From Herbidospora mongoliensis (GTDB lineage: Bacteria > Actinomycetota > Actinomycetes > Streptosporangiales > Streptosporangiaceae): a stretch of DNA of 64,000 nt. Shown piece after piece: positions 45,310 through 53,546 of the stretch. Each line of letters begins with the position of its first letter. Positions within the stretch are counted from its first letter, which is position 1. The stretch lies in NCBI RefSeq assembly GCF_001570545.1, contig NZ_BBXD01000026.1:1-64000 (forward strand), read 5' to 3'. The position numbers and the translations under genes are program-made. Under the pieces are notes generated by a model. The model was given only the letters and a program-made list of their open reading frames with translations, was not told where the DNA came from and searched no databases.

Positions 45310-46414
45310 GGGTTACCTCGTGATCTCGTCGGTGAAGACTGACCTCGCCCTGGGCGTCCAGACGTTCCTGCAGCTGGCCCATGACCACGCGGGCCTGGCT
45401 GATCACCTCTGAAGGCGGGCGGTCGCCCAGTGCCGACAGGTTCATCGTCACCTGTTCGGGGGTGGTGAATCCGACCAGCACGGCCGCGTGAGCATACCGA
45501 TCGAGGCACGCCCACAGGGCGATATGAATGAGGTCTTCTCGGCGAGGGCCGACCACTTCCTGTAGTTCTTTCAGTCCTTCGGCGATGAGGGCAATGGCCG
45601 CAGGGGTGAACCATCGCTTCCGGGAGCGGTGGTCTCCCCTTCCGAACTGCGGCGGGGCGGCCGGGTCGTAGGCGCCGGTGAGCAGGCCCTGCGCGAGCGG
45701 CTTGTTGATCAGCACGCCGACCTCGTGCTCGGCGGCGAACGCGAAGATGCCCTCCGAGCGATCGGCAGGGGACAACAGGTGGTCGCGGACCGCGAGCACG
45801 TCAGGTTGCACGGCGGCGAACACCGCGCGGAACCGGGCGATCTTGTCGTCGCGCTGATCGGGCGTCGCGTTGAGGCGGTCGAGGGCGAAGCGGTGCGGGC
45901 CGCGCATCCCGACCGCACGGATCAGTCCTTCTCGCCGGAAGGTGTGCATGGCCTCGGCCGCGGGTTCCAGCCAGCGGTCGTCGTCGCCGAAGTTGGAGTG
46001 GTGCAGGAAATAGATGTCGAGATGGTCGGTGCGCAGGTTGTCCAGGGACTGCTCCAGCTGGCGGCGCATGTGCCGGGGATCGAACCCGTGCTGGGCCGTC
46101 CCGGCGAAGTAGCCGACCTTGGACACCAGGACGATCTCCTCGCGGGGGACCTGCGCGACCAGATCGCCGATCTGCCGTTCGGAGCGGCCGTGGCCGTAGA
46201 CGTCGGCGGTGTCGAACAGGCGGGCGCCCACCTGCCAGGCGACCTCCAGACCGGCGGCGGATGCCTCAGCCGAAGCGCCGGTGGACCAGCCCATCGGCAG
46301 ACCGAGGTTTTCGTCCGGGCCGCCGATGCCCCAGCAGCCCATGCCGACGGCGGGCACGGTGATGCCGGATCGGCCCAGCGTTCGCTGAGGCAGTAGGGCG
46401 GGTGGCAATGTCAC
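45152..46414 (-). CDS. Aldo/keto reductase, C-terminus probably frameshifted
   Basis: The ORF has 420 residues; the conserved part ends near residue 365. Catalytic tetrad: Asp and Tyr in LFDTADVYGHGRSE, Lys in VLVSKVGYF and His in YFLHHSN. It should reduce a carbonyl with NADPH. The current frame runs 158 bases into the next gene with a Pro/Arg-rich tail. In another frame a natural ending (VFTDEITR, TAA at 45315-45313) falls 3 bases before the next ATG, behind a GAGG site. A single indel near 45330-45400 would explain this; activity is probably kept. Confidence 0.82.
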   Translation of the reverse strand: MTLPPALLPQRTLGRSGITVPAVGMGCWGIGGPDENLGLPMGWSTGASAEASAAGLEVAWQVGARLFDTADVYGHGRSERQIGDLVAQVPREEIVLVSKVGYFAGTAQHGFDPRHMRRQLEQSLDNLRTDHLDIYFLHHSNFGDDDRWLEPAAEAMHTFRREGLIRAVGMRGPHRFALDRLNATPDQRDDKIARFRAVFAAVQPDVLAVRDHLLSPADRSEGIFAFAAEHEVGVLINKPLAQGLLTGAYDPAAPPQFGRGDHRSRKRWFTPAAIALIAEGLKELQEVVGPRREDLIHIALWACLDRYAHAAVLVGFTTPEQVTMNLSALGDRPPSEVISQARVVMGQLQERLDAQGEVSLHRRDHEVTHVQRRGPPAAQPPARCRARDTTRPGTDADPQRPARQPRPLPAAGRLAGRAGH

Positions 46415-47355
46415 GAGGACCTCCTAGTGGGGGGTGCCTGGTAGTAGCGAATCTGTCCTGTCGTGGTCATGCCGAGTGTGTGCAGGTCGGCCAGGAGGGA
46501 GGGTGCGCTGCTCGGGACGATGGCGCGCGCCACCACGGCGTGATGGCGAAGCCCGGCAGTCAGAGCGGCCGTGATCAGCGGCGGTGCCACGTCAGCACGG
46601 TCGGTGGCCGGGTCGACGAGCACATCAGCCAGCAGAGCCTCGGCGGGTTCTGCGGGGTCGTCGTGGGCCAGCGGATACATCAGGGCCGCCCCGTGGAGGT
46701 CGCCGCCGGGTCTGTCCACGATGAGCAGGCCGTCGGAGACGAACCGCTCGTCTGCGCTCCAGCGCCGGTAAGTGTCCTCAGCGACCTGCCATCCGTGATC
46801 GGGGTTAACTGCTTGATACAGGCGGCTCAGGGCGTCGGCGTCGAAGGCTTCGGCCCGTCGCACCCTCACCCAGTCACGGTCGGGAAGGTTCGACAGGGCG
46901 GTGAGATCGGCTTTCAGGAGGGCGGCGGTGGAGTGAGGTTGCCATCCGGCCTGCTCGAAGAATTCGCAGCCGTGCTTCCGTACCTCGGGGATCTCGGCGG
47001 TGAGCAGGATCGTCTCCCCGTCAGGTTGGCATGTGGCTGCCTGCTGTAGCAGCGCCGTACCCAGCCCGCGCTTCTGCCATTCGGGGGCGACAACGGGACC
47101 CCATAGGCGTGCCGGTAAGCCGGGACCCGCCTGGCGCAGTGCCGCGGCGGCGGCCAAGGTGCCGTCTGTGAGGCGGGCCAGGAGTACGGTCGTCGGCTGG
47201 GCGTTCCCGCTGGGGCGTAGTCGGGAACGCACGAGGGCCGGGGTCACCGGCCGCTGGTCGGGCCAGCCGCGCATGGCGGCGTATCCCAGGTCCGCGAGCT
47301 CCTCATCCAGGGGAGTCCCGGGCTGGTAGGCGATGGTGCTGATCGGCGGTGTCAT
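46411..47355 (-). CDS. Tandem GNAT acetyltransferase
   Basis: The protein has 314 residues holding two GNAT-like halves. The first has the acetyl-CoA loop EWQKRGLGTALLQQA at about 95-110. The second (RVRRAEAFDADALSRLYQAV, then DGLLIVDRPGGDLHGAALMY) is degenerate in its CoA loop. It overlaps both neighbours by 4 bases. The substrate is unknown; likely an amine of the cluster product or a self-protection target. Confidence 0.82.
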   Translation of the reverse strand: MTPPISTIAYQPGTPLDEELADLGYAAMRGWPDQRPVTPALVRSRLRPSGNAQPTTVLLARLTDGTLAAAAALRQAGPGLPARLWGPVVAPEWQKRGLGTALLQQAATCQPDGETILLTAEIPEVRKHGCEFFEQAGWQPHSTAALLKADLTALSNLPDRDWVRVRRAEAFDADALSRLYQAVNPDHGWQVAEDTYRRWSADERFVSDGLLIVDRPGGDLHGAALMYPLAHDDPAEPAEALLADVLVDPATDRADVAPPLITAALTAGLRHHAVVARAIVPSSAPSLLADLHTLGMTTTGQIRYYQAPPTRRSS

Positions 47356-48158
47356 GGGCGCCTCGGTTGGGTGGCTGCTATCCCGACGCAGAGGCTGCCA
47401 CGTTCGGTTACGAAGGCCGGATGTAGAGCCAGCGCGGTCGTAGGCGGGGCGGCACGGGTGAAGAGGCGAACCTGGCCGAACCCACTGCGGAAGGCGTCGG
47501 CGACCTGGCCAGGGGAGGTGAACGGGCTGGGCCTCGACGGGCGGCGCAACCGTTGCCGGGCGAGTTGTATCCGTTCCGCTGATGTCGCGGGCCAGGTGGT
47601 GGCGGCCAGGGCTTGTCCGGCCCGGCCGAGAAGGTCGTATTCAAGGTGACCAGCAGGCCCGGCGATACGGGTGGTGTACAGCAGCAGGCCGTCCTCAGAT
47701 AGCAGACCTGCAATGCGATCGATCACCGCCTCGCGGCTGGCGGGGGTGGGCAGTAGTGACAGCAGCCCGTCGGTGACGATCAGGTCGAAGGGCCCGGATA
47801 TCCCGGAGAGTTCCGGCGCGTGGGATTGAAGGGTGGAAACCTGCTCGCCCGTTTCCTTCGCCCACGCGTTGATGAGGGTCAACGGGGTCGGGCAGGCGTC
47901 AGCCACCGTGATCTGCATGCCGGGCTGAAGCTCGGAGAGGGTCTGCGGCATGGTCTCATCCGAGGAGCCGCACACCAGGGCGTTCGATGGCTGCTTGCCG
48001 GCCATTGCGCGCTGGTAGAAGGCGGTTTGCCAGCGGGGGTTGCCCTTCAGACCGGCCAGTCGGAACAGCCGCCACGAGGCGTGGTAGCAGAAACAGTCCG
48101 GGGAGCAGCTCTTGCGGGCGGCCGTCCAAGCGCCCCTGATCGTGAGAGAGACGGTCAT
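47352..48158 (-). CDS. SAM-dependent methyltransferase (divergent class I)
   Basis: The protein has 268 residues. NALVCGSSDETMPQTLSEL is a divergent SAM-binding motif I, ITVADACPTPLTL matches motif II, and FDLIVTDGLLSLLP matches motif IV. A Cys-rich N-terminus (SCSPDCFCYH) could bind metal. Overlaps of 4 bases join it to both neighbours. The acceptor is unknown. Confidence 0.7.
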   Translation of the reverse strand: MTVSLTIRGAWTAARKSCSPDCFCYHASWRLFRLAGLKGNPRWQTAFYQRAMAGKQPSNALVCGSSDETMPQTLSELQPGMQITVADACPTPLTLINAWAKETGEQVSTLQSHAPELSGISGPFDLIVTDGLLSLLPTPASREAVIDRIAGLLSEDGLLLYTTRIAGPAGHLEYDLLGRAGQALAATTWPATSAERIQLARQRLRRPSRPSPFTSPGQVADAFRSGFGQVRLFTRAAPPTTALALHPAFVTERGSLCVGIAATQPRRP

Positions 48159-48931
48159 TGTTTGTGCCCGATGAGGTGGAACAGGCGGGCGATCTGCCGG
48201 TAGGGGTCACGGCATCCGGCCTGCCATTCGGCTTCCAGGACGTAGTCGAAACCTTCGCCGACCGGAGCGTCGCCCAGGTGGTCGGTGAACACCCGCACCC
48301 CATACCAGCAGGAGGTCGTCACACCAGCGTCGTCGAGGATCGCCTCGACCGAAGCGAGGGTGTCGGCCCGGCTGCTCACCCCGAGGTTGCCCTCGACGGA
48401 CCCGGCTCCCATCACCGCGACCGCATCCGCCCATCGGCCTTCCAACCCGGCCCGCATGGCCAGGGCGTCCGCGTTCTTAGTCAGCAACGACATCAGACCG
48501 CCCGGCCGGAGCGCCGATGCGAGATCGTTCAAGAACGCGCGCGGGTCCTCGGCGTACATCAGCACGCCGTGGCAGCAGACGAGGTCGAAGCCGTCGCCAG
48601 CCAGATCCGTGGCCTGGTCGGCGGTGCCTTCGACCAGCGTGATCCGGTCGCGGACCTGCTCGCTTTCCGCTGCGAGCCGTTCGGCGGCCCGCTTGTGCAT
48701 GCCCGGATCGGGGTCCAGCAGGGTCACCCGGTGCCCGGCCCGTGCGAGCAGGACGGCTTGGTGGCCGTCTCCGCCGCCGACGTCCAGAACCCGCTGTGAG
48801 TCGGTGGGTAGATGGGTGCGCAGGGCGCGGGCAACCAATGCGTGGCGGAGCGCGCCCCGCAACGTACCGGCGTGACGGGCGTAACCGGCCGACAGATCGG
48901 CGCCGGACGCCGACGTCCAACTGTTGCTCAC
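48155..48931 (-). CDS. SAM-dependent methyltransferase, SmtA/CmoM-like
   Basis: The protein has 258 residues, ATG at 48931 overlapping the previous stop. Motif I VLDVGGGDGHQAVLLA, acidic VTLLDPDPGM, and FDLVCCHGVLMYAEDP are typical class I methyltransferase elements. It is closest in appearance to tRNA-cmo5U or small-molecule O-methyltransferases. In this operon a small-molecule role is preferred. Confidence 0.85.
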   Translation of the reverse strand: MSNSWTSASGADLSAGYARHAGTLRGALRHALVARALRTHLPTDSQRVLDVGGGDGHQAVLLARAGHRVTLLDPDPGMHKRAAERLAAESEQVRDRITLVEGTADQATDLAGDGFDLVCCHGVLMYAEDPRAFLNDLASALRPGGLMSLLTKNADALAMRAGLEGRWADAVAVMGAGSVEGNLGVSSRADTLASVEAILDDAGVTTSCWYGVRVFTDHLGDAPVGEGFDYVLEAEWQAGCRDPYRQIARLFHLIGHKQ

Positions 48932-49566
48932 GGATGTGTCTCCTTCGGCGAGAGCAGCGAATCGAACAGGTCCTGGTGCTGAAGCACCAGCCGAATCGAC
49001 CAGTAGCGGGTCCGAAGCAACTCGTGCAGTGCCCGGACGGCCGGCGTGTCAGGAAGAGTTCCCTCGCGAGCGGCCCGGCGCAGCGCGATCAGCTGCGGTA
49101 CTCGCGCCTCGACTCCGCCCAGATCGATCGGGGGACCATGGTCGAGCCATGAGCTGAACTGCTCCCTGGTCATGACCTCCCACACCACGACGTCCCCCCA
49201 AGACCCGTCCGGACCTGCTGCGGTAACCAGGTGGGGGATGCGGAGCAGCCGAGGCTTGGGCAATGGCGGCCGCACTGGGCTCGTCACGCACGCGGCTTCG
49301 CCGCCGCGACGACCTCTGACCGTGCTCAAGTGGCCGGAGAAGGCCAGCGCGAGACCGGTGTGGGCCAGCACGACACCGGCTGGGGCGACGGCCACGGCCT
49401 CGACCCACGATCGCCGGGCCAAGCCCAGGGCGAGGCGCACCGCAACAACCGGATCATGCTCCTCGTAGGAGACCCGCCGTTTCGCCCCGCCGGTGACGAC
49501 ACCCGGACTGAACAGGGCGCCGGCGTCTTGAGCGGAGAAGAGTCGCTCTCCCTGGGCAGTGATCAT
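48928..49566 (-). CDS. Unknown protein in the methyltransferase operon
   Basis: The protein has 212 residues, ATG overlapping the upstream stop as ATGA. No known domain is recognised. There is a hydrophobic central region (WVEAVAVAPAGVVLAHTGLA) and a helical C-terminus (PAVRALHELLRTRYWSIRLV). Its position between an SAH-hydrolase-like gene and a methyltransferase, with 4-base overlaps on both sides, says it is part of the pathway. Confidence 0.7.
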   Translation of the reverse strand: MITAQGERLFSAQDAGALFSPGVVTGGAKRRVSYEEHDPVVAVRLALGLARRSWVEAVAVAPAGVVLAHTGLALAFSGHLSTVRGRRGGEAACVTSPVRPPLPKPRLLRIPHLVTAAGPDGSWGDVVVWEVMTREQFSSWLDHGPPIDLGGVEARVPQLIALRRAAREGTLPDTPAVRALHELLRTRYWSIRLVLQHQDLFDSLLSPKETHP

Positions 49567-51065
49567 CGGCCCGACTCCGGACCGAACCGCGCGTAGTAGC
49601 GCTCGAGGAGGCCGCAGGACTCCAGGACTCGGTTGGAGGCCGTCACGTTGTGCCCGGCGGCGAAACCGTGATCAGGAGCCGCGAGGGTCGATGCGGCCAC
49701 CAGGAGGCTGGCGAGGATCAGGTCGGAGTACATGTTCGGCAGCGACTCGGCGTGGTGGAAGTTGATGGGGAAGCCGTCGCCCACGAGCGTCACCCGTGCT
49801 CCCGACTGCAGGTGAAGCCGGGTTCCCAGCACGCCTTCGTCGGTGACCTGTCGCGCTTCCTGCTCCAGCTCCGCTACCGCGAACTCCCGGTTGCGTGAGG
49901 TCGTGGACACCAGATAGCAGTCCCGGCCGATTGCGGCGGCATGTTCACCCCGTAGTCCGGTCCGGCCCGTGCAGCCGACGACCAGCAGCGGGCGATGATC
50001 GCGCAGCAGCGTGCTGACGCAACGGCTGGTGAGGTATCCGCGTTCGTGTGCCGCGATCAGGCGAACCAACTGCCGGTCGTGTACGGCCACGCGCATGCGT
50101 CGTGATCTCAGCACGTCGGCGACATGTTCGCCGATCCGTCCGAACCCCACCACCAGAGCGGGCTGGCCTTCGAGTTTCTCCTCCGGCAGGAGCCGCAGAA
50201 GGTTACGGATCGCCGCGTCCGCGATGCCGTAGCACTCCACCGTCGCCTTCAAGCGGGACTCGGCTACTGAGAAGATCGGCGCTGGAATCCTCCCCTCCCA
50301 CGGCTCCAGTCGAGTGATGCCCGAGATGGTCTGTTCCACTAGGCCGATGAAGTGCGAAAGCAAGTCGGGGCGCTGCTCCAGCAGGACCGGCAACGTGTAG
50401 CCCCCGTCATCGATCAGCAGACCTCGCAGGCCGAGCGCGGCGGCACGCCGGGTGTGATCATCCAGGGCGTTCGCTGCATCCGCCCACGGCCACACCGCGA
50501 TGCCCTGCTTGGCCAGGTGGGCGTCCACCCGGTCGGTGTGCTGGTAGGGGTAACCCTTGTCCAACACGGTGATGGCCTGGGCAGGCACGCCCATCGCCAG
50601 CACCGCTTCCACCATCACCAAGAAGTCGGTCATGTGGTGCACGGTCAGTACCGGCGCCACCGACGACAGGCATCTCGGCGGCAGGAACCCCGGCAGTTCG
50701 CCCGTCAGCGGCATCTGACCGCGCAGCGCGTTCATCTCGGTCGTTGTGAACGGGATCCGCCGCACCGCTGCCAGAATCGCCTGCACCTGATCAGACGACA
50801 GGCCTGCTGTCTCCTCCGCTATCAGAGTCACGGTGTAAGTGCCCGCCGCGGATGCCTTCGGCTGGGCCGGCGCGCCGACCAGCAGACGGACGCATGCCTC
50901 GGTTCCCACGCGTAGGCGCAGGCCCACGCCATCGCGGGCCATTTCTCCGATGTCAGCAACCTTGGCGATCGCCTCGATCACCGCGTCACGCGCCATCATC
51001 AGATCCATGGCTTCACCACGGAACTCGGCCGATACGACGCGTTCTACGGGGATCATGAACGCCAT
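49563..51065 (-). CDS. S-adenosylhomocysteine-hydrolase-like protein
   Basis: The protein has about 500 residues from the ATG at 51065; an upstream GTG at 51164 adds 33 unlike residues, and ATG 51056 is also possible. The NAD-binding Rossmann fold has ALVVGFGRIGEHVADVLRSR. Before it, LLIDDGGYTLPVLL and VAESRLKATVECYGIAD align with the substrate-contact segments of AdoHcy hydrolase, with a Lys kept. The usual C-terminal KPDRYRY end is missing. It may recycle SAH for the two methyltransferases and the radical SAM enzyme, or be a repurposed biosynthetic enzyme. Confidence 0.7.
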   Translation of the reverse strand: MAFMIPVERVVSAEFRGEAMDLMMARDAVIEAIAKVADIGEMARDGVGLRLRVGTEACVRLLVGAPAQPKASAAGTYTVTLIAEETAGLSSDQVQAILAAVRRIPFTTTEMNALRGQMPLTGELPGFLPPRCLSSVAPVLTVHHMTDFLVMVEAVLAMGVPAQAITVLDKGYPYQHTDRVDAHLAKQGIAVWPWADAANALDDHTRRAAALGLRGLLIDDGGYTLPVLLEQRPDLLSHFIGLVEQTISGITRLEPWEGRIPAPIFSVAESRLKATVECYGIADAAIRNLLRLLPEEKLEGQPALVVGFGRIGEHVADVLRSRRMRVAVHDRQLVRLIAAHERGYLTSRCVSTLLRDHRPLLVVGCTGRTGLRGEHAAAIGRDCYLVSTTSRNREFAVAELEQEARQVTDEGVLGTRLHLQSGARVTLVGDGFPINFHHAESLPNMYSDLILASLLVAASTLAAPDHGFAAGHNVTASNRVLESCGLLERYYARFGPESGR

Positions 51066-51268
51066 CCCGTGCTCAACCGCACCAGGCCGGATTGCAAACC
51101 AGCCCGGAGCGTGCGCCTGCTGTCTTCGTTGACCAAGAAGCCGATCACCACGAGTGCTCCTCACTGGCTCGGAAGGTAGAACGATCGCTCACCCTTTGCT
51201 GCTCTCGGCGGATAGACGAGAGATCGCTTGCGCCCGCCGCTTCGATTTGGGGCCGTCAGGTGAAGGAG

Positions 51269-51315
51269 ACTGGCGGCGTCCTCGGCGTGAAGGACGACAC
51301 GGGGACGCCGCCAGT
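51269..51315 (-). promoter_or_regulatory. 13-bp stem-loop in the SAH-hydrolase-like leader
   Basis: ACTGGCGGCGTCC at 51269-51281 is the exact complement of 51303-51315, with a 21-base loop. It lies between the small ORF (stop at 51338) and the SAH-hydrolase-like start. It may be a terminator or attenuator; it does not match a SAH riboswitch core that I can recognise. Confidence 0.5.
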
Positions 51316-51337
51316 GAGGAGAACAGTTGTTCTGCAC

Positions 51338-51589
51338 CTAGTGCTCTCCTCGTGTACGACTCAGGCTGCTCCCTCCTTGCCAGCCAAGCCGTACGTCGGA
51401 TGGCGTGGTGCGTCGCACCACACCACGCCGTTGGTAACGAAGGTGGGAGATCACCTCGCTGTAAGCCACCGGACCAACCGTCAACGCCTGCGGGGGCACA
51501 CGCGCGAACGGCTTCACCCCGGCCCACGGAACCTGGGTTGATCGGCCCGGCGGCAGCTCATCTGGATGCGGAACTGACTTGTTTGGCAT
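51338..51589 (-). CDS. Small ORF, 83 residues, unknown
   Basis: From the ATG at 51589 the frame reads MPNKSVPHPDELPPGRSTQV, then PWAGVKPFARVPPQALTVGP, and ends SLSRTRGEH. Codon use looks genuine. It follows the HAD fragment within a few bases on the same strand; a shorter ORF (MTDAKQVSSASR) overlaps its start. No family is recognised. It is small enough to be a precursor or carrier-like peptide, but no leader or core pattern is evident. Confidence 0.45.
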   Translation of the reverse strand: MPNKSVPHPDELPPGRSTQVPWAGVKPFARVPPQALTVGPVAYSEVISHLRYQRRGVVRRTTPSDVRLGWQGGSSLSRTRGEH

Positions 51590-51595
51590 CGGTCA

Positions 51596-51912
51596 TCACA
51601 CGGCCTCGCACTTCGAGGGCTGGGTGACGGGTACGGACTCGACTAGGTCCCCGAGGCCACTGATCAGCCGTGCACCGTGCGGTAGGATCTCGCCGGCCTC
51701 CAGCCCGAAGGGGCGGATCAGCGCCGCGAACATCCCATACCGGATCGGCTGCTGGCAGTCCTTGATCATGGACCGGCCGACAACGACTATTCGATCCGGC
51801 CGGCATACGGCTGCCGTGGTGATCATCTCGTAGAAGATCCCCTCCGGCTTTCTCAATCCCAGCTGCCCCGACTGCAGGAACACCGCGAAGTGTTCGTCGA
51901 TCCCCGCAGCCT
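51596..51912 (-). pseudogene. HAD-family hydrolase, C-terminal half
   Basis: The minus frame opens from the IS5 border: IDEHFAVFLQSGQLGLRKPE (motif III Lys), then RIVVVGRSMIKDCQQPIRYG (motif IV region, with Ser and Asp where HAD enzymes usually have DD), stop at 51596. The N-terminal half with the Asp nucleophile is removed by the IS5-type insertion. It belonged to the start of the biosynthetic operon. Confidence 0.72.
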
Positions 51913-51923
51913 GAGAGGGTCTT

Positions 51924-52886
51924 TTGAGAGTGAGTGCGGCTTATGCGGCTTGCCGTGCTGGTGAGGGTTGTAGCAGCGCGTTGACGTCCGGCACCCGCAG
52001 AGCTGCTGTGGGCGGCATGGGGGTCGAGAAGAGTGACCGCAAGCCGTACCGCAGCGATCTGTCGGATGAGCGGTGGGCGTTGATCGAGCCGTTCATCTCG
52101 GCGTGGAAGGCGCGGCATCCGTCCGTTTCGGGCCATCAGGGCCGGTATCCGATGCGGGAGATCGTGAACGCGATCCTGTATCAGGAGCGGACGGGGGTTC
52201 AGTGGGAGTATCTGCCGCATGATCTGCCGCCGATGTCGGCGGTGTACTACTACTTCGCGGCGTGGCGGGATGACGGGCTGACCCAGACGATCCACGATCT
52301 GCTCCGCGGCCGGGTACGAGAGGCGGCGGGCCGCCGGGAGGAGCCGTCCGCGGTGGCGGTGGACTCCCAGACCGTGCACGCCGCGGCCGGGGTTCCGGCC
52401 GAGACGACCGGCCTGGATCCGGGCAAGAGGTCCCGGGGCCGCAAACGCGGGATCGCGACCGACGTGCTCGGCCTGGTCGTGGCGGTCGTCGTGACCGCCG
52501 CGAGCGTGCATGACAACGCCATCGGGATCGATCTGCTGGACCGGGTCGCGATCGACAACCCGTCGGTGCGGACGGCGTGGGTGGACGCGGGGTTCAAGAA
52601 CGCCGTCGCCGACCACGGCCAGACCCTGGGCATCACCGTCCAGACGGTGGGGCGAGACCCGGGGACCAGGGGATTCGTGCCGATTCCGAAACGGTGGGTA
52701 GTCGAGCAGACCTTCGGCACCCTGATGCTGCACCGCCGGCTGGTCCGTGACTATGAGAAGACCACCGCCAGCAGCCAGGCCCACCTCCGTTGGGCCTGCA
52801 CCGACCGGATGACCCGCCGTCTGACCGGCGCCACCGCCCGGTGGCGTGACCAGCCCGCCACCGAACCGGCCGTGCTGTCGGCGTGA
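51924..52886 (+). CDS. IS5-family transposase
   Basis: The ORF is 320 codons; homology begins at YRSDLSDERWALIEPFISAW, so the ATG near 52017 is the likelier start. The DDE motifs: Asp in AVAVDSQTVHA, Asp in RTAWVDAGFKNAV and Glu in RWVVEQTFGTLMLHRRL. The stop overlaps the passenger gene by 4 bases. Confidence 0.9.
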   Translation: MRVSAAYAACRAGEGCSSALTSGTRRAAVGGMGVEKSDRKPYRSDLSDERWALIEPFISAWKARHPSVSGHQGRYPMREIVNAILYQERTGVQWEYLPHDLPPMSAVYYYFAAWRDDGLTQTIHDLLRGRVREAAGRREEPSAVAVDSQTVHAAAGVPAETTGLDPGKRSRGRKRGIATDVLGLVVAVVVTAASVHDNAIGIDLLDRVAIDNPSVRTAWVDAGFKNAVADHGQTLGITVQTVGRDPGTRGFVPIPKRWVVEQTFGTLMLHRRLVRDYEKTTASSQAHLRWACTDRMTRRLTGATARWRDQPATEPAVLSA

Positions 52887-53299
52887 ACGACGTCCCGCCC
52901 CCGCTGCCCGAACCGCTGCTGGCGCACCTGACCGGCCTGCGCGACGCCGCGGCCGCCGAGATCGACCGGCTCACCACCGCCCTCGACCACGCCCGCCAGC
53001 AGCTCACCCGCCTGGACGTCACCCGGCAAACGCTGCTCGACCTTCTCCCGCCCGAGGCCCTGCCCGAGCCGGAACCCGAACCGCCCCAGCTCCCAACCGC
53101 CTACCAGGACCTTCTTACCGTCCTGGCCCGGCATCCGGACGGACTCACCGCCCGCGAAGCCTGCCTGGCCCTCGGCCTGCCCCACACCCGCAAGAACACC
53201 GTCGAAGGCGTCCGCGCCAAACTCAAACGCCTCGTCGGCCGGGACCTCGCCACCGAACCCAAACCGGGACTCTTCACCATCAAGGCGTCCAAGGACTAA
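52883..53299 (+). CDS. IS-borne passenger gene, winged-helix-like, unknown
   Basis: The protein has 138 residues, GTG coupled to the transposase stop. The first 55 residues predict a coiled coil (AAAEIDRLTTALDHARQQLT), then a Pro/Glu-rich linker, then a helix-turn-helix-like end (LTAREACLALGLPHTRKNTV, VRAKLKRLVGRDLATEP). It lies inside the inverted repeats, so it moves with the IS and may regulate transposition. Family unnamed. Confidence 0.75.
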   Translation: MNDVPPPLPEPLLAHLTGLRDAAAAEIDRLTTALDHARQQLTRLDVTRQTLLDLLPPEALPEPEPEPPQLPTAYQDLLTVLARHPDGLTAREACLALGLPHTRKNTVEGVRAKLKRLVGRDLATEPKPGLFTIKASKD

Positions 53300-53450
53300 C
53301 GAAAGACCCTCTAAGAGGGTGAACGTACGAACAAGCACAACGAGCCGTTCCAGAAGAGGCCGCGGAACGGCTCCAGTCCTGAACGACGTTCTCCTCGGCA
53401 TCAATGAGTTGACCAAGGCTCGGAGCTTGGGCGACCTGGTGAAGAAGAAG

Positions 53451-53472
53451 CGGGGCTCTCGAGCCCCGTTTT
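53451..53472 (+). terminator. Palindromic terminator with T run
   Basis: CGGGGCTC, two bases, GAGCCCCG, then TTTT: an 8-bp stem followed by T residues, the most classical intrinsic terminator in this window. It lies about 150 bases past the IS5-type element. Confidence 0.7.
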
Positions 53473-53546
53473 GGGGATGCTCTGTGGTCATCAGATGGGT
53501 CCGGCTTGACGTCGACCCGCTTAACGATCTTCACCGGGTGTGCGAA

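Larger units (their letters stand above)
51914..53312 (+). mobile_element. IS5-family element with passenger gene
   Basis: An 11-bp perfect inverted repeat (AGAGGGTCTTT at 51914-51924, complement at 53302-53312) bounds two plus-strand genes. The flanking triplets are TGA on the left and TAA on the right, fitting a TNA target, but they are not identical, so the right flank may have been replaced. Confidence 0.75.

Noticed and set aside
51165-51337. SAH riboswitch before the SAH-hydrolase-like gene
   Set aside because: A stem-loop exists but the conserved SAH-riboswitch core sequence is not recognisable.
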